Positions 1-10,090 of a stretch of 64,000 nucleotides of DNA are shown piece after piece. A program made the translations under genes and the position numbers. The stretch's first letter is position 1, and each line of letters starts with the position of its first letter. Location: the NCBI GenBank assembly GCA_965222105.1, contig CBDCTQ010000046.1:1-64000 (forward strand), written 5' to 3'. The DNA comes from CALGLS01 sp965222105. GTDB taxonomy: Bacteria > Bacteroidota > Bacteroidia > Chitinophagales > Saprospiraceae. The notes beneath the pieces were generated by a model, which was given only the letters and a program-made list of their open reading frames with translations, made no database searches and was not told the origin of the DNA.

Positions 1-83
1 ATGCCATTCCGGTTGTAAATGAAGACGATGGGCTGTTGGGATTGGTTACTACTTTCGACCTGATCCGGCATGCCTACCAGTAA
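1..83 (+). CDS. C-terminal end of a CBS-domain protein (partial)
   Basis: An open frame enters from the left edge (codons begin at base 3) and stops with TAA at 81-83. The last 26 residues include IPVVNEDDGLLGLVTTFDLI, the usual end of a CBS domain: hydrophobic strand, acidic turn, GLVT, then D-L-I helix. CBS pairs bind adenine nucleotides and regulate channels, enzymes or stress proteins. The rest of the gene is outside the window, so the full architecture is unknown. The neighbouring universal-stress genes fit a stress-response cluster. Confidence 0.7.
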   Translation, partial: AIPVVNEDDGLLGLVTTFDLIRHAYQ

Positions 84-92
84 ATCAGTTGA

Positions 93-366
93 GTGCGTGA
101 CATATCTACCTGGCGGTAGACAGGCCTGCCGGTCGGCAGTGCGGGTTAGCGGAGCATCGCGGTTGCAAACCTGCCGGCCGGCCAATGTCATTAAGATTGC
201 ATTTTTTATATGTATAACTCGTTGAAAAATGTAGCCTGAGGCCACAATAATTAAACGCACAATCTCAGAGATATCTCGCGAACATAATTTTTTCAGTTAG
301 TTATATATAAAAATAAACCTAACTTAACGACATTGGCCGGCCGGCAGGCGGCCGCGACGAACGACG
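93..366. repeat. Dispersed palindromic repeat, copy 1 (interrupted)
   Basis: This sequence matches 45522-45633 almost base for base at both ends: it starts GTGCGTGACATATCTACC and ends CCGCGACGAACGACG. Copy 2 is about 112 bp. Copy 1 is 274 bp because a separate inverted-repeat element (184-334) sits inside its CCTGCC...GGCAGG hairpin. It fills most of the gene-free stretch 84-474. The remaining bases 367-474 hold no recognisable gene. Confidence 0.75.
184..334. mobile_element. 151-bp inverted-repeat element nested in the palindromic repeat
   Basis: The ends AATGTCATTAAG (184-195) and CTTAACGACATT (323-334) are inverted repeats matching at 11 of 12 positions. Outside them the flanking GC-rich palindrome continues symmetrically, so the whole inverted repeat is 170-195 against 323-348. 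The interior is AT-rich with no useful reading frame, like a non-autonomous miniature element. The uninterrupted copy at 45522 shows what the target looked like. A GGCC-type duplication is possible but cannot be separated from the palindrome. Confidence 0.6.
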
Positions 367-474
367 TCCGCACAGAGATTTTCTTTGTGAATCTTTGTTT
401 CTTCGTGTCTTTGTGGTAAAGGCCACAGCGATTCCCGCCCTCGGCGGGACAGGCTTGTCACACACTCAAATCAG

Positions 475-1303
475 TTAATTGTCAATACTAAGCACCGGCA
501 CGTCCGCATGGTTGACCAATGCCTCTACATTGCTGCCTGCAAAGAGACGTCTGAGGGGATGTCGCTGGCGGTTGGAGATGGCGATCAGGTTGGCGCCAAT
601 TTTTTCCGACAGGTTACGGATGCCGGCATCGACGGTCCAGTCTCTGAAAAAGTGTTGTTGGCAAGGCAGGTCGCCACACATGGCTTCGAAGTCGTCCATA
701 GCTGATTTGACGAGTGCATATGGTTGGCCAAACCAGCCGGAAGTATTTACGACCAGCAGGTGGATCTCCGGTTGATGAGGCCGGACAAAGTCGAGGAAAT
801 ACTGAAAAGCGGCTTTTTCACTTTCGTCAAAATTGGAAGCGAAAACGACTTTTTCCAATTTGTAATCTCTGACATCCTCTTGACGATCAGCGTAGGCACA
901 TGCACCGTCCGCACCACCTTTTGTGTGTTGGAACCGATGAAGTATTCATTCTTACCACTGGCGCCATGCGAGCCCATCACCAAAAAGTCGATGTTGTGTT
1001 GGGCGATGTAACTGGAAATATTGTCGATGAGGTTTCCAGCCGACCAGCTTTTAACAAGGGTACGCCTTGGGTACCGGCCTTGTCCTCCCATTCGCCAAAT
1101 AACAGTTCGGTATTGGTGGATGGTTTGCCGGTCTTCCGGAAATTGGTTTCGTTGTTCTTCCGACAATTCCAACCATCCGGGGCGCACGTCCACCCGGCAA
1201 TACATATGCAAGGTGGCTTCATAAAACCGGCCAGTTCCAGCGCAGCATGAGCCGCATGGGTGGCACAGGCGGAGAAATCGGTGGGTACTAAAATGTTTTT
1301 CAT
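475..1303 (-). pseudogene. Universal stress protein, two UspA domains, frameshifted
   Basis: The start is the ATG at 1301-1303, giving MKNILVPTDFSACATHAAHA, the canonical first strand and helix of UspA. The coding signal then moves between frames: MYCRVDVRPGWLEL, then GEWEDKAGTQGVPL, then NIDFLVMGSHGASG with the ATP-loop-like GSHGASG and VPTLIVKR ending the first domain. The second, degenerate Usp domain (MEKVVFASNFDESEKA to VPVLSIDN) is in a third frame and ends at 475. At least four indels are needed to join it. Total length, about 275 aa, is normal for tandem-Usp proteins of Bacteroidota. Either the gene is decaying or this stretch carries indel errors. Confidence 0.75.
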
Positions 1304-1343
1304 AAATAGGGTTGGTATTACTAAGTAAAGCTCAAAAAACCAG

Positions 1344-1359
1344 CCTGCCGGCTGGCAGG
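1344..1359. repeat. CCTGCC/GGCAGG hairpin (REP-like)
   Basis: A short palindrome CCTGCCGGCTGGCAGG lies 41 bases upstream of the first Usp gene. It shares its stem with the hairpins in the repeats at 93-366 and 45522-45633, so it belongs to the same class of small GC-rich palindromes. Confidence 0.5.
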
Positions 1360-1446
1360 TAAATTGTCTTTTTGGTGTCTTTGAAAAAATCACAAATCGC
1401 TCATTATCAATCGCTTATTTGTAATTTTGTCAAAGACAACGACAAG

Positions 1447-1809
1447 TTATTTTCGAGCGAGCCTAATTAACTCCTCTGTTGTTTTGTTCGTCCAGGGTCC
1501 AATGATCGGTAGCGGTGGTTTGCAGCCAACGGTGCCAGAGTGGCGGAAGACCTGTACGTTAAGTCCGTATTGGTCGTGGAACATTTTTTCCAGTTGCGCC
1601 ACTTGTAGCTGACCGCTTATCTTCAGGTCGCCCGATTGGTGGGTTTTTCTGATCTGGCCGATGACCTCTGCACCCGACCATTTTTCTTTTTCTGAGGAGG
1701 CTTCTCCCGCTTCGTGTTCGGTTTTGTAAAATTCGAGTTTCAGGTTTGGAAACAGTTTGTTAAACGATTCCTGAATAGCTGCTATGGAGGTTTGATCTGT
1801 GATGAGCAT
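1447..1809 (-). CDS. Conserved hypothetical protein of the stress cluster
   Basis: This intact 120-aa frame begins MLITDQTSIAAIQESFNKLF and ends ELIRLARK. It is soluble and charged, with no signal peptide or membrane segment. The sequence suggests an N-terminal helix (AIQESFNKLFPNLKLEFYK), a charged loop, then a strand-rich second half (GLNVQVFRHSGTVGCKPPL). Proteins of this size and pattern occur near Usp genes in Bacteroidota, but I know no assigned function. It lies between two Usp loci, transcribed leftward, divergent from the one at 1970. Codon use matches neighbouring genes, so I take it as real. Confidence 0.75.
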   Translation of the reverse strand: MLITDQTSIAAIQESFNKLFPNLKLEFYKTEHEAGEASSEKEKWSGAEVIGQIRKTHQSGDLKISGQLQVAQLEKMFHDQYGLNVQVFRHSGTVGCKPPLPIIGPWTNKTTEELIRLARK

Positions 1810-1969
1810 AGGTGTTGTAATTTTTGACAGGTGTACAATAATACGTCAAATGTACAACCCGATAATATGTATTTGGTTAGACCAAAATCAGGGGATTTTC
1901 TGATTTATGTCAATCCAACTTTGAAGTCTCTAAACTAATTTTAGAACATCAATGCTTAAACCAAACACC

Positions 1970-2829
1970 ATGACAAAAGCCAGAAAAATATTGTTTCCAA
2001 CCGACTTTTCCGAGCCGGCTGCCAACGCATTCAGATATGCTCTTTTGTTGGCCGACCAAACGGAGTCCACCGTCGAGGTGCTGCACATCACCTATCCGCA
2101 GGGAGAGCCCCTCGATTTTCCGGCCATGGCGGCCCAGGCCAACAAAATACTGACAGAAACCGGCCGGGAGCAAATCACCAAATTTGTTGAAACCGGCATC
2201 ACCCAGGGTAGTGGACCAACTCAAAAATGCACCCGACATTCTTTCGGATGTGGAAACGGGCCTGCAGTGAACACCATCTGCGAAGTGGCCCGCCGCGACG
2301 ACATCGACCTCATTGTAATAGGAAGCAGAGGTTAGTAATCGATCTGCCGTCGAAAAAATATTGGGCAGTGTGGCCGCTGGCGTAGTAGCCAAAGCGCCTT
2401 GCCCGGTACTGGTGATCCCCGAAAATTATGCATTCAAAGGATTTAGCCAGGTGGCTTATGCAAGTGAATTGTTGGAAGAAGATCCCTTCGAACTCTGGCA
2501 GGCTATGCAATTGATCGAACCGGCTAATCCACTCGTCCATTGCATCCACTTTAACCTGGGTGACGAAACGATCTGGAAGCTGCCGAAAAAAATGGATCGC
2601 TTAAAGGCTTTTTACAAGGAAAAACACGCCTGGCATACAGGTCAGGTTTCACCATTTGCCTGGCGACGACCTCACCCAGGACCTCAATGAGTTTGTGGAA
2701 GCCTACCCCATCGATTTGCTCATCATGTACCAGCCTCATCACAACTTTTGGGAAAGGCTATTTCACAGGAGTGCTACTAAGCGGATGGCGGGACATACGG
2801 AGGTACCCCTCTTGGTAATGGTGGAATAG
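1970..2829 (+). pseudogene. Universal stress protein, two UspA domains, frameshifted
   Basis: The preferred start is ATG 1970 (MTKARKILFPTDFSEPAANA); an in-frame ATG at 1952 would add six residues. Domain 1 runs to IDLIVIGSRG. An extra base near 2332 brings a TAG, and the frame resumes as SNRSAVEKILGSVAAGVV...CPVLVIPE. An earlier indel lies near 2205, in the TQG segment. Domain 2 (FSQVAYASELLEED onward) loses frame again near 2640 and ends with EVPLLVMVE at the TAG 2827-2829. Joined, it would be a normal ~285-aa tandem Usp. It is a diverged paralogue of 475-1303, transcribed in the opposite direction. Confidence 0.75.
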
Positions 2830-2838
2830 ACCATCCGC

Positions 2839-3236
2839 TCACAACCGCACAAAATAAACATCCGTTTCGTTCCGGTAGATGTTTTTTGCCGAAAAACGAC
2901 CCGGTAGCGATATGATCTCTTCGAGGTCGAATATGGTACAGCTCTTCGGCAAGCCCGAAAAAATCAGGGAATAGAATGCCGCCGTACCCGCCGGCACCAG
3001 CATCCAAAGCGGAGCAAGGGTGATGCGCTCAGCATGGATCAACTCACTTCGGTGATTGGAGTGGTGATCGAACAAATAGGGTGGTGGGCCAAATCCGAAT
3101 GAAGTGATCGAACGTCGTCGGGGCAGTGCTGACGCAATGCACCACCACCTGGCCCCTCCTCCTGCACTTGCTCCAATAGTTCTTTCAGTACGTCGGGAGC
3201 TATCTCTACTTCGGGTTTGGTGATGATGGTGGGCAT
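2839..3236 (-). pseudogene. Small conserved protein, frameshifted
   Basis: It begins MPTIITKPEVEIAPDVLKEL at 3236. The coding signal leaves this frame after about 35 residues and reappears as ELIHAERITLAPLWMLVPAG...NETDVYFVRL, ending at 2839. Joined, the product would be about 130 aa, cytoplasmic, with no recognised motif. It is convergent with the Usp gene ending at 2829, only nine bases away. Several indels in such a short gene, next to two frameshifted Usp genes, point to a local problem. I do not recognise a function. Confidence 0.55.
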
Positions 3237-3261
3237 TGGGCAAAGTATTTTCTGAGATGCG

Positions 3262-3296
3262 AAGTCAGCGGGTCATTTCAAATGACCCGCTGACTT
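3262..3296. terminator. Perfect 17-bp stem-loop
   Basis: AAGTCAGCGGGTCATTT and its exact reverse complement are separated by one base. The hairpin lies between the end of the OmpA locus (3347) and the start of the small gene (3236), both leftward. There is no clear T-tract on either side, so it could be a terminator, an mRNA-stabilising hairpin or a protein-binding palindrome. Confidence 0.5.
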
Positions 3297-3346
3297 TAGG
3301 TTAACAAAACAATAACTTCTGCAATAAATGTGGCAATAATCCTTCC

Positions 3347-6300
3347 TCACTGCAGGCTCAAAATCTTCAACTCCACCCGCTGGTTCTTCCGCCGGCCGGT
3401 CTCGTGATTGTTGGAATACTTCGGTTTGCGCTTACCGTATCCCTTGTACACTACCCTGTTGGAATCGATGCCCCGGCGGACGATGTAGGCGGCCACCGCC
3501 TTAGCACGGGCCGTCGACAAAGCGTCGCAAAAATCGGGCGGAGGTATATTGTTGGTATGCCCCCCCACTTCTATTACCACCAGTGGGTTTTCTTTCAGGA
3601 AGTTGGCTATTTCATCCAGTGCAGGGTACGACTCAGGGGTCATATTGGTGCTGTCGGCCTCGAAGTAAAGATTGGATACCTGGAGGGTTTGTCCTTGGCG
3701 CAACAGGCCGGCGGTAAGGGCCGGGAGTATTTTCTTTTCGGTGATCACCGACAGTTCCGCGCGGCAATCATTACCATCGGTTATGGTCAAGCGGTGGGTA
3801 CCAGTGGGTAGTTTGAACGGCGGCGGCGGGCGGTTTCACCGTTGTCCCACTGATAGGCATAGGGCGGGGTGCCGCCGCTGATGGTTGCAGAGGCGTGGCC
3901 GTCTTTGCTGTTGTCGTTGGTGGCGGGAGTATTTTTGTCGAGAGTGGCCGTCAGTGGTTGAGGCTCTTCGATGGTGATGCTGGCCGTCTGGCTCCCGCCG
4001 GAGGCGTCGGTCAGGGTCAATGAATAGGTGTTGGCTCCCAGCCCGGTGCCGTTTGATCCAGTTAAAGAAGCGGGCTGCCAGTTGTATTCAAAGGGAGGCT
4101 TACCTCCCCGGGTCACGACTTCCAGAGCTGCTGTTTTTTTCTCCGTTGCAGTTGATGGTGGCGGTTTGCTCCAGGTTTACCGAAAGGGGCAGTACGTTCT
4201 CTGAAATATCGGTGGTGGCAACGGTCTCGCAGCCATTGTCGTCGGTCACGAGTCACCTGGTGTTTTCCGGGACCTAGTTTGGTGGCGGAGGCGGGTAGTC
4301 TCCTGATTGTCCCAGCGGTAGCCGTATTTCCCAGCACCACCGGAGGCTTTTACCGTAGCCCTGCCATCGGCATTATTGGTGCTGGCGGGTGCTTCGACGC
4401 TGATAGTAGCACTGAGTTGCTTGGGAGCCACAATATTTATTTTGGCGACAGCCGTATTGCCTGCGGCATCCGTCACGGTGACTTCGCAACTGCCTTCAGA
4501 CAAGTTAGAGGCTGTCTCACCCCGCTCCACTATTTTTTATTCCACTCGTACGTAAAGGGCGATTTGCCACCACTGACATTGGCACGGACGACGGCGGTAT
4601 TCTCTCCTGCACATTTAATAGCCGTGGGGTTGTCCGAGTTTTACGCTCAGGGGCAAAATATTTTCTGTAATATCAATGTTAGCCGAAGCGGTACAGCCGT
4701 TTTGATCGGTGACGGTGACGGAGTGGGTGCCAGCAGCCAGTTTGGTGGCGGTGTTTTGTGTTTCACCCGTACTCCAGCGGTAGGAATACTTTTTGCCGCT
4801 GCCACCCTGGGCTTTTGCGGTGGCCCTGCCGTCGGCATTGTTGGCGGTGGCAGAGGCATTGACGGTGATCGTAGTAGTGACTTCTTTAGGTGCAGCAATG
4901 TTTATTTTGGCGACAGCCGTATTGCCTGCAGCATCCGTCACGGTAACTTCGCAATTGCCTTCAGACAAGTTAGAGGCTGATTTACCCGTTCCACTATTGT
5001 TATTCCACTCGTAGGTAAAAGGCGATTTGCCACCACTGACATCGGCACGGACGACGGCAGTACTCTCTCCTGCACATTTAATAGCAGTGGGGTTGTCGAG
5101 TTTTACACTCAGGGGCAAAATATTTTCTGTAATATCAATGTTAGCTACGGTGGTGCAGCTGTTTTGATCGGTGACGGTGACTGCATGCGTACCGGCAGCC
5201 AGTTTGGTGGCGGTGTTTTGTGTTTCGCCGGTATCCCAGCGGTAAGTGTATTTTTTGCCGCTGCCGCCCTGGGCTTTTGCGGTGGCCCTGCCGTCGGCAT
5301 TGTTGGCGGTGGCAGAGGCATTGACGGTGATCGTAGCAGTGACTTTTTTAGGTGCAGCAATGTTTATTTTGGCGACAGCCGTATTGCCTGCAGCATCCGT
5401 CACGGTAACTTCGCAATTGCCTTCCCCCAGGTTGGAGGCTGATTCACCCGTTCCACTATTGTTATTCCACTCGTAGGTAAAAGGCGATTTGCCACCACTG
5501 ACATCGGCACGGACGACGGCGGTACTTTCCCCTGCACATTTGATAGGCGTCGGGTTGTCGAGTTTTACACTCAGGGGCAAAATATTTTCTGTAATGTCAA
5601 TGTTAGCTACGGTGGTGCAGCCGTTTTGATCGGTGACGGTGACTGCATGCGTACCGGCAGCCAGCTTGGTGGCGGTGATTTGCGTTTCGCCGGTATCCCA
5701 GCGGTAAGTGTATTTTTTGCCGCTGCCGCCCTGGGCTTTTGCGGTGGCTTTACCGTCGGCATTGTTGGCGGTGGCGGAGGCATTAACGGTGATGGTAGCA
5801 GTGACTGGTTTGGGTGCAGCAATGCTTATTTTGGCGACAGCCGTACTGGACATAACATCGGTAACGGTCACTTCGTAGGTACCTGCCACCAAGTTGCGGG
5901 CTGATGCTCCCGAAGCATTGCCCTCCGACCATTGGTACTGATATGGGCCTTTGCCACCGGAAGCGTTGGCTTTGAGGGCACCGCCTTTGCCGTCGTGGCA
6001 TTTGACCGGGTCGGTTTCTTCGAGGGCTACGGTCAGGGCCGCAAATTTTTCTGTAATAGTAATGTTGGACTTGGTAGAGCAACCGTCTTTCTCGGAAACC
6101 GTAACAACGTGATCGCCTGCCGTCAGCTTTTTGGCGGTGGCGGTGGTTTCGCCATTGTCCCACTGATAGGTATACCTGCCGCTGCCGCCACTCACTTCCA
6201 CCATGGCCTGTCCGTCGGTGCCGCCGCCCTCTGCCGCTGGTTTTAGCTCCCTGACGGTTACCACCAGCTTACTGTCTTTAATGATCTTCTTAGTAGTGGT

Positions 6301-7404
6301 GGATTTTCCGTTCTGGTCTGTGACAGTGACAATGTATTCTCCCGGCCCCAGGCCCTTCGGATGAGCGCCGCTGACAGAGGTATTCCATTGGTAAGCGTAA
6401 GGCGGTTGCCCACCGCTGGCCCGCACCTGGAGGGCAGCATTTTGAGCATCCGGTGTACAGTCCAGCGCAGTCGTCACGGCGATGGAGGCGTTCAGCGATG
6501 ACGCCTTGCCGATGTAGTACACACCTTTGTTTTGAGTGCCCACCCAGAGAGCATTGTCGGCATCGACGGCGATGCAGCGCACTCCCTGGGAGGTAAAATC
6601 TTCGGCGGGACCAAAGTAGTCGTACTTTTCGGTTTCAAAATCGTAGCGCACCACCACTTCGGAGGCGATCCAGAGACGGCCCTCAAAGTCGAAATCGATA
6701 TCGACGGGGGCACCATCGAACATCCGCTCCTCCAGGTCCACTTCGTACAGTCCGCCCTTTTTGTCCATTTCGAGTACTTCGTCGTCGGCGATGACCCATA
6801 CGGTATTATTGTTATACGCAATGGCTTTGAAGTTGTAGCCTTTGGCGTAGAGTTCGGTTTTGTTGTTGTGGTACGAAAACAGGCCATCGTCGGTAGCCGC
6901 CAGCAATTTGCCGGTGGGGGTCAGGAAGAGGGCTTGTATATTGTTGGAGCGCAGCTTGGTGTTGTCGGAGGTCCATTTTTTGAGGAGGCGGAGGCTGCCG
7001 TCGGTCGAAAATTGGAAGAGGCCGTCGCTACGGGTGCCTATCCAGAGTTCTTTTTTTCTTTTGTCGGCGATGGCGGCGCTGATATTGGTAGTGGAGGTTC
7101 CGAGCTGTTCTTCGAGGGTAGCTTTCGCGAAATAAACTTCCTGATTGCCCCCGGAGGCGGAGAGGAGCGACCATTGGCCGGGTTTGTCGTCGATGATCTG
7201 TGCGTGGTCGGGGCTTTGCGCCAAAAACAGGCCTTGCTGGTCGGCAACCCATTTGTTGTTGTTGCCATCGATGAAGATGTTCTGTATTGGAGCGTTCCGG
7301 TCGATGTCGGCGCAGCGTTGTACAGCCATTGGGGTTTGGCCGAAGACCGCTGTCCCAATAGCTATCGGGAGAAGAATACCGAGGAATAGTAGTATTTGCT
7401 TCAT
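3347..7404 (-). pseudogene. Beta-propeller + SprB repeats + OmpA surface protein, frameshifted
   Basis: It starts at 7404 with a signal peptide (MKQILLFLGILLPIAIGTAVFG). Residues ~25-320 form repeated blades such as KELWIGTRSDGLFQF and ALWVGTQNKGVYYI, as in two-component-regulator-type propellers. About eight SprB-like repeats follow (SGGKSPFTYEW, ATKLAAGTHAVTVTDQNGC). The locus ends with an OmpA/MotB peptidoglycan-binding domain (NLYFEADSTNMTPESYPALDEI, VEVGGHTNN, ARAKAVAAYIVRRGID) stopping at 3347. The first 929 codons are open. An extra C near 4635 and further indels near 4535, 4300, 4250, 4125 and 3820 break the last repeats and the junction to OmpA. Intact, it would be about 1,350 aa and could tether a surface repeat protein to the cell wall. 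Confidence 0.75.
4640..5870 (-). repeat. Tandem 462-bp coding repeats
   Basis: Long nearly identical blocks recur exactly 462 bp apart; equivalent points lie at 4898, 5360 and 5822. Each unit is 154 codons, two SprB domains. Conservation at the DNA level, not only in protein, indicates recent duplication or gene conversion. The frameshifts of this locus begin just past the end of the array (near 4635) and continue leftward. Confidence 0.7.
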
Positions 7405-7593
7405 TTTCTCTTTAACTGTGTTTAAAATTCGCCGCGAAAATGGCGATTTTTTCTGAGGAATTTAAACGTTTGAAGGAGGGGTTGTGGTATGTGTCGGCAT
7501 AGCAATGCTACATCGTTGCAGGGCGTGGATGGAAATGGGTTATTATTTTGGTACAAATCGAAAATAGCCATGATTTTATTGGGAAAATAGTTG

Positions 7594-7601
7594 TAAATTT
7601 G
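7594..7601 (+). promoter_or_regulatory. Candidate -7 box (TAAATTTG)
   Basis: TAAATTTG fits the Bacteroidota TAnnTTTG -7 consensus and lies 28 bases before the ATG of the Rpn gene. A matching -33 TTG at ideal spacing is not obvious. Confidence 0.35.
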
Positions 7602-7629
7602 AGAACATTCCCAACCAAAACAAAGCAGT

Positions 7630-8469
7630 ATGCGATTTGTAGACGTAAAAAATGATATTGCTTTCCGCAAAATTTTCGGAAACGAAAATAAAACGAAGAT
7701 CATTATTTCGTTTCTCAATGCTGTGTTGAAACTGGAGGGAGACCGAAGAATACAAAAGACTACGATAATCAACCCCTACCAGATGCCGCGAATAGCAGGT
7801 GAAAAAGCCACGATCATCGACATCCGCGCCAAAGACCAACGGGGTCAACAGTTTGTAATCGAAATGCAGGTGGCTAGCGTTGATGGATTTGATAAAAGGG
7901 TACAATACTATACCTGCCGGGACTATTCCTCGCAAAAAGAACGGGGAGAACAATACCCCATGTTGAAACCCACTTATTTCATTGGTATCCTGGACTTCAA
8001 CTTTTTTGACAGTGCTGACTACTTGTCGAACCACCTTATACTAAACGGTAAAACCTATGAACATAAATTGACCGATATTCAATTCACATTTATCGAGCTG
8101 AAGAAATTTAATCTCCAGGTAAATGAATTGGAAACGTTGACAGAAAAGTGGATTTTTTTCATTAAAAATGCCGAAAACCTGAAAGTCATACCCGACCACG
8201 TGAATGATGATGGGTTAAAAGAAGCCTACAAAGACGCAGAAAAACACAGCTGGGACAGGGAAGAACTGATCGCTTACGACAACGCTTCTATTGCAGAACA
8301 AGACGCAAGGGGGAGGCTTACTGCAGCTGAAAGAGAAGGAATAATGAAAGGAAAAACCGAAGCAAAAAAGGAGGTAATTGTAAGGTGTCGGAAAGAAAAC
8401 ATGTCATCCGAAATCATCTCCAAAATCGTAGACATACCCGTAGAGCAGATTGAAAATATCATTCAATAA
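7630..8469 (+). CDS. Rpn family PD-(D/E)XK nuclease / putative transposase
   Basis: This 279-aa frame opens MRFVDVKNDIAFRKIFGNEN, the signature start of the Rpn/TIGR01784 family. The nuclease core is at residues ~55-80: D in TIIDIRAKD, then E and Q in QQFVIEMQ (the D...ExQ form of PD-(D/E)XK). The rest is helical, ending in a charged tail (REGIMKGKTEAKKEV). Family members promote recombination by DNA cleavage, and some E. coli Rpn proteins are linked to phage defence. The gene is complete and stands alone between two leftward genes with a candidate promoter of its own. No terminal inverted repeats were seen, so it does not look like an insertion sequence. Confidence 0.88.
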   Translation: MRFVDVKNDIAFRKIFGNENKTKIIISFLNAVLKLEGDRRIQKTTIINPYQMPRIAGEKATIIDIRAKDQRGQQFVIEMQVASVDGFDKRVQYYTCRDYSSQKERGEQYPMLKPTYFIGILDFNFFDSADYLSNHLILNGKTYEHKLTDIQFTFIELKKFNLQVNELETLTEKWIFFIKNAENLKVIPDHVNDDGLKEAYKDAEKHSWDREELIAYDNASIAEQDARGRLTAAEREGIMKGKTEAKKEVIVRCRKENMSSEIISKIVDIPVEQIENIIQ

Positions 8470-8497
8470 CACAAAGAAAAAAATACCTGATGCGAAT

Positions 8498-10090
8498 TCA
8501 TCTCACCCAAACACGCCTGGCAACAACCCCCTCCGCAAACCGCAACTTCAAAATATAAATCCCCGTCGACAAACCACCGGTTTGGATTGAATAGCTTTTC
8601 TGACCAGCAGGCCATTTGTGTCGGCCGATCAATTTCCCGGAAGAGTCAAATAATGCAACACCCAATGGGGTAGCCTCACAATCGCTTAATGCAATGTACA
8701 CCTTTTCGGAAGACCATTGTTGAGTGATTTGAGGCGTACAATCTACCTCACTTACCCCAACCGGATAGTCTGCCACATCAAAAGAGCCGTGTTGGAGTTC
8801 TCCCAACTCCAGCACCGTGGCCACCAGGGCCTTGACCACCTGGGTAAAAAAAGTCATATTCAGCGTGCCGATGGTATCGTGAGAGGTGTGGTAGTGCGGG
8901 TTTCTAAAATCAGCGCCATCAGAAAGAAAAATGGCCGGCTCTCCAGCTATCCAGAACGGGGCGTGGTCGCTGCGGCAAAGGTCGGGCACCAGGGCACAGT
9001 TGTTGGGCGCTTCCAGCGATATAACCCGTAGTTCGGGGACGTAGGTTGCCGCCGCATTGTCAAATGCTTCCTTCAATGGGACGTGCTCTTCGTTGCCAAT
9101 GTTGGTGATGAAGTTGCCTCGAAAATCATCCGACGCCACCTCGGCATAAGCATCCGGGAAAAGCAAATCGAAACCGAAGGGTAGGTCCTGCGAGTTGGGG
9201 CTGTCGTCGTAATAGCCGATGCCGTCACTGTTGAGTACGCCTATGACGGTTTCCTCTTCGGGCAGATGGTTTTGCACGTAGTTGATGCTGCCCACCAGTC
9301 CCTCCTCTTCCACATCGAAACCGATATAACGGATCGTTTTTTTGAACTGGCATTCCGACAGCAGCCTAAGCGCTTCCATGACGTAGACCACACCGGTTGC
9401 ATTGTCGTCGGCACCGGGGGTGTTGTTGATGGAGTCGTAATGAGCGGTGAGGTAGATGACCTCGGCATTATCTGTCAGCCCCACTTGGTTACCGACGATG
9501 TTTTTTGCAGTATAATTGTTGAAGTCAAATTCCAGTATCTCCGCCAGGTCGGTGTTTTGCACAAAAAGCTGGTAGAGGCTGTCCTGTACTTCGGCCAGAT
9601 GCGCCGCCCCGGCAGTGGGATGGCGGATGCCTTCGATGAACTGGAGGTTTTGCAAGAGTATTGTTGAGTCCACCTGATCGACGATCTCCTGGATGTCTTT
9701 CACCTGGTGGTCGTCGGCCACTATTTTGATCTGGTAAAAGGTGCCGGGTTGGAGCTGTCCTGCGTAGTTCCAAACGATCTGCTTGCCGGTGCCGGGCGCA
9801 ATGCCCAGGCCGATGTCTCCACTTAGGGTAGCGGGGTCGGGCGCAATTTGAAAATAATTGCCGGTGCCGGCGCGGAGGAATACCTCCGAATCGTCCATTT
9901 CTTCATCGCTCAGATCGTAGGTGAGGAGGAGCTCATCGGGATTGGCCGTTTCCGAAATGCTTAGGAGGGTTATGACAGGGGGGGCGTTGGTTTGAGCGGA
10001 AAGGTTGATTGCCGATAGGAGACAGAAAAGTAGAATGACGGCACAGTGCATCGCTTTCACGGGGTAGCAGGGAGGTGGAAGTGAGTTCAT
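8498..10090 (-). CDS. Secreted M28 family zinc peptidase with T9SS sorting domain
   Basis: 530 aa. A signal peptide (AVILLFCLLSAINLSAQ) is followed by a ~90-residue Ig-like region and the M28 aminopeptidase domain (~155-440). The zinc and catalytic residues are visible: H in LTAHYDS, bridging D in PGADDNATG, E-E in FDVEEEG, D in LNSDGIG and the distal H in YHTSHDT. The last ~75 residues (VALFDSSGKLIGRHKW...IYILKLRFAEGVVARRVWVR) form a type A T9SS sorting domain. The product should be an exported or surface aminopeptidase acting on peptides outside the cell. It is convergent with the Rpn gene. Its ATG is separated by 72 bases from the next leftward gene, which ends at 10163, so co-transcription is possible. 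Confidence 0.9.
   Translation of the reverse strand: MNSLPPPCYPVKAMHCAVILLFCLLSAINLSAQTNAPPVITLLSISETANPDELLLTYDLSDEEMDDSEVFLRAGTGNYFQIAPDPATLSGDIGLGIAPGTGKQIVWNYAGQLQPGTFYQIKIVADDHQVKDIQEIVDQVDSTILLQNLQFIEGIRHPTAGAAHLAEVQDSLYQLFVQNTDLAEILEFDFNNYTAKNIVGNQVGLTDNAEVIYLTAHYDSINNTPGADDNATGVVYVMEALRLLSECQFKKTIRYIGFDVEEEGLVGSINYVQNHLPEEETVIGVLNSDGIGYYDDSPNSQDLPFGFDLLFPDAYAEVASDDFRGNFITNIGNEEHVPLKEAFDNAAATYVPELRVISLEAPNNCALVPDLCRSDHAPFWIAGEPAIFLSDGADFRNPHYHTSHDTIGTLNMTFFTQVVKALVATVLELGELQHGSFDVADYPVGVSEVDCTPQITQQWSSEKVYIALSDCEATPLGVALFDSSGKLIGRHKWPAGQKSYSIQTGGLSTGIYILKLRFAEGVVARRVWVR

Noticed and set aside
6532..7389. A 285-codon open frame on the plus strand
   Set aside because: It is antisense to the propeller gene with valine/glycine-rich shadow composition; the minus frame has a signal peptide and domains.
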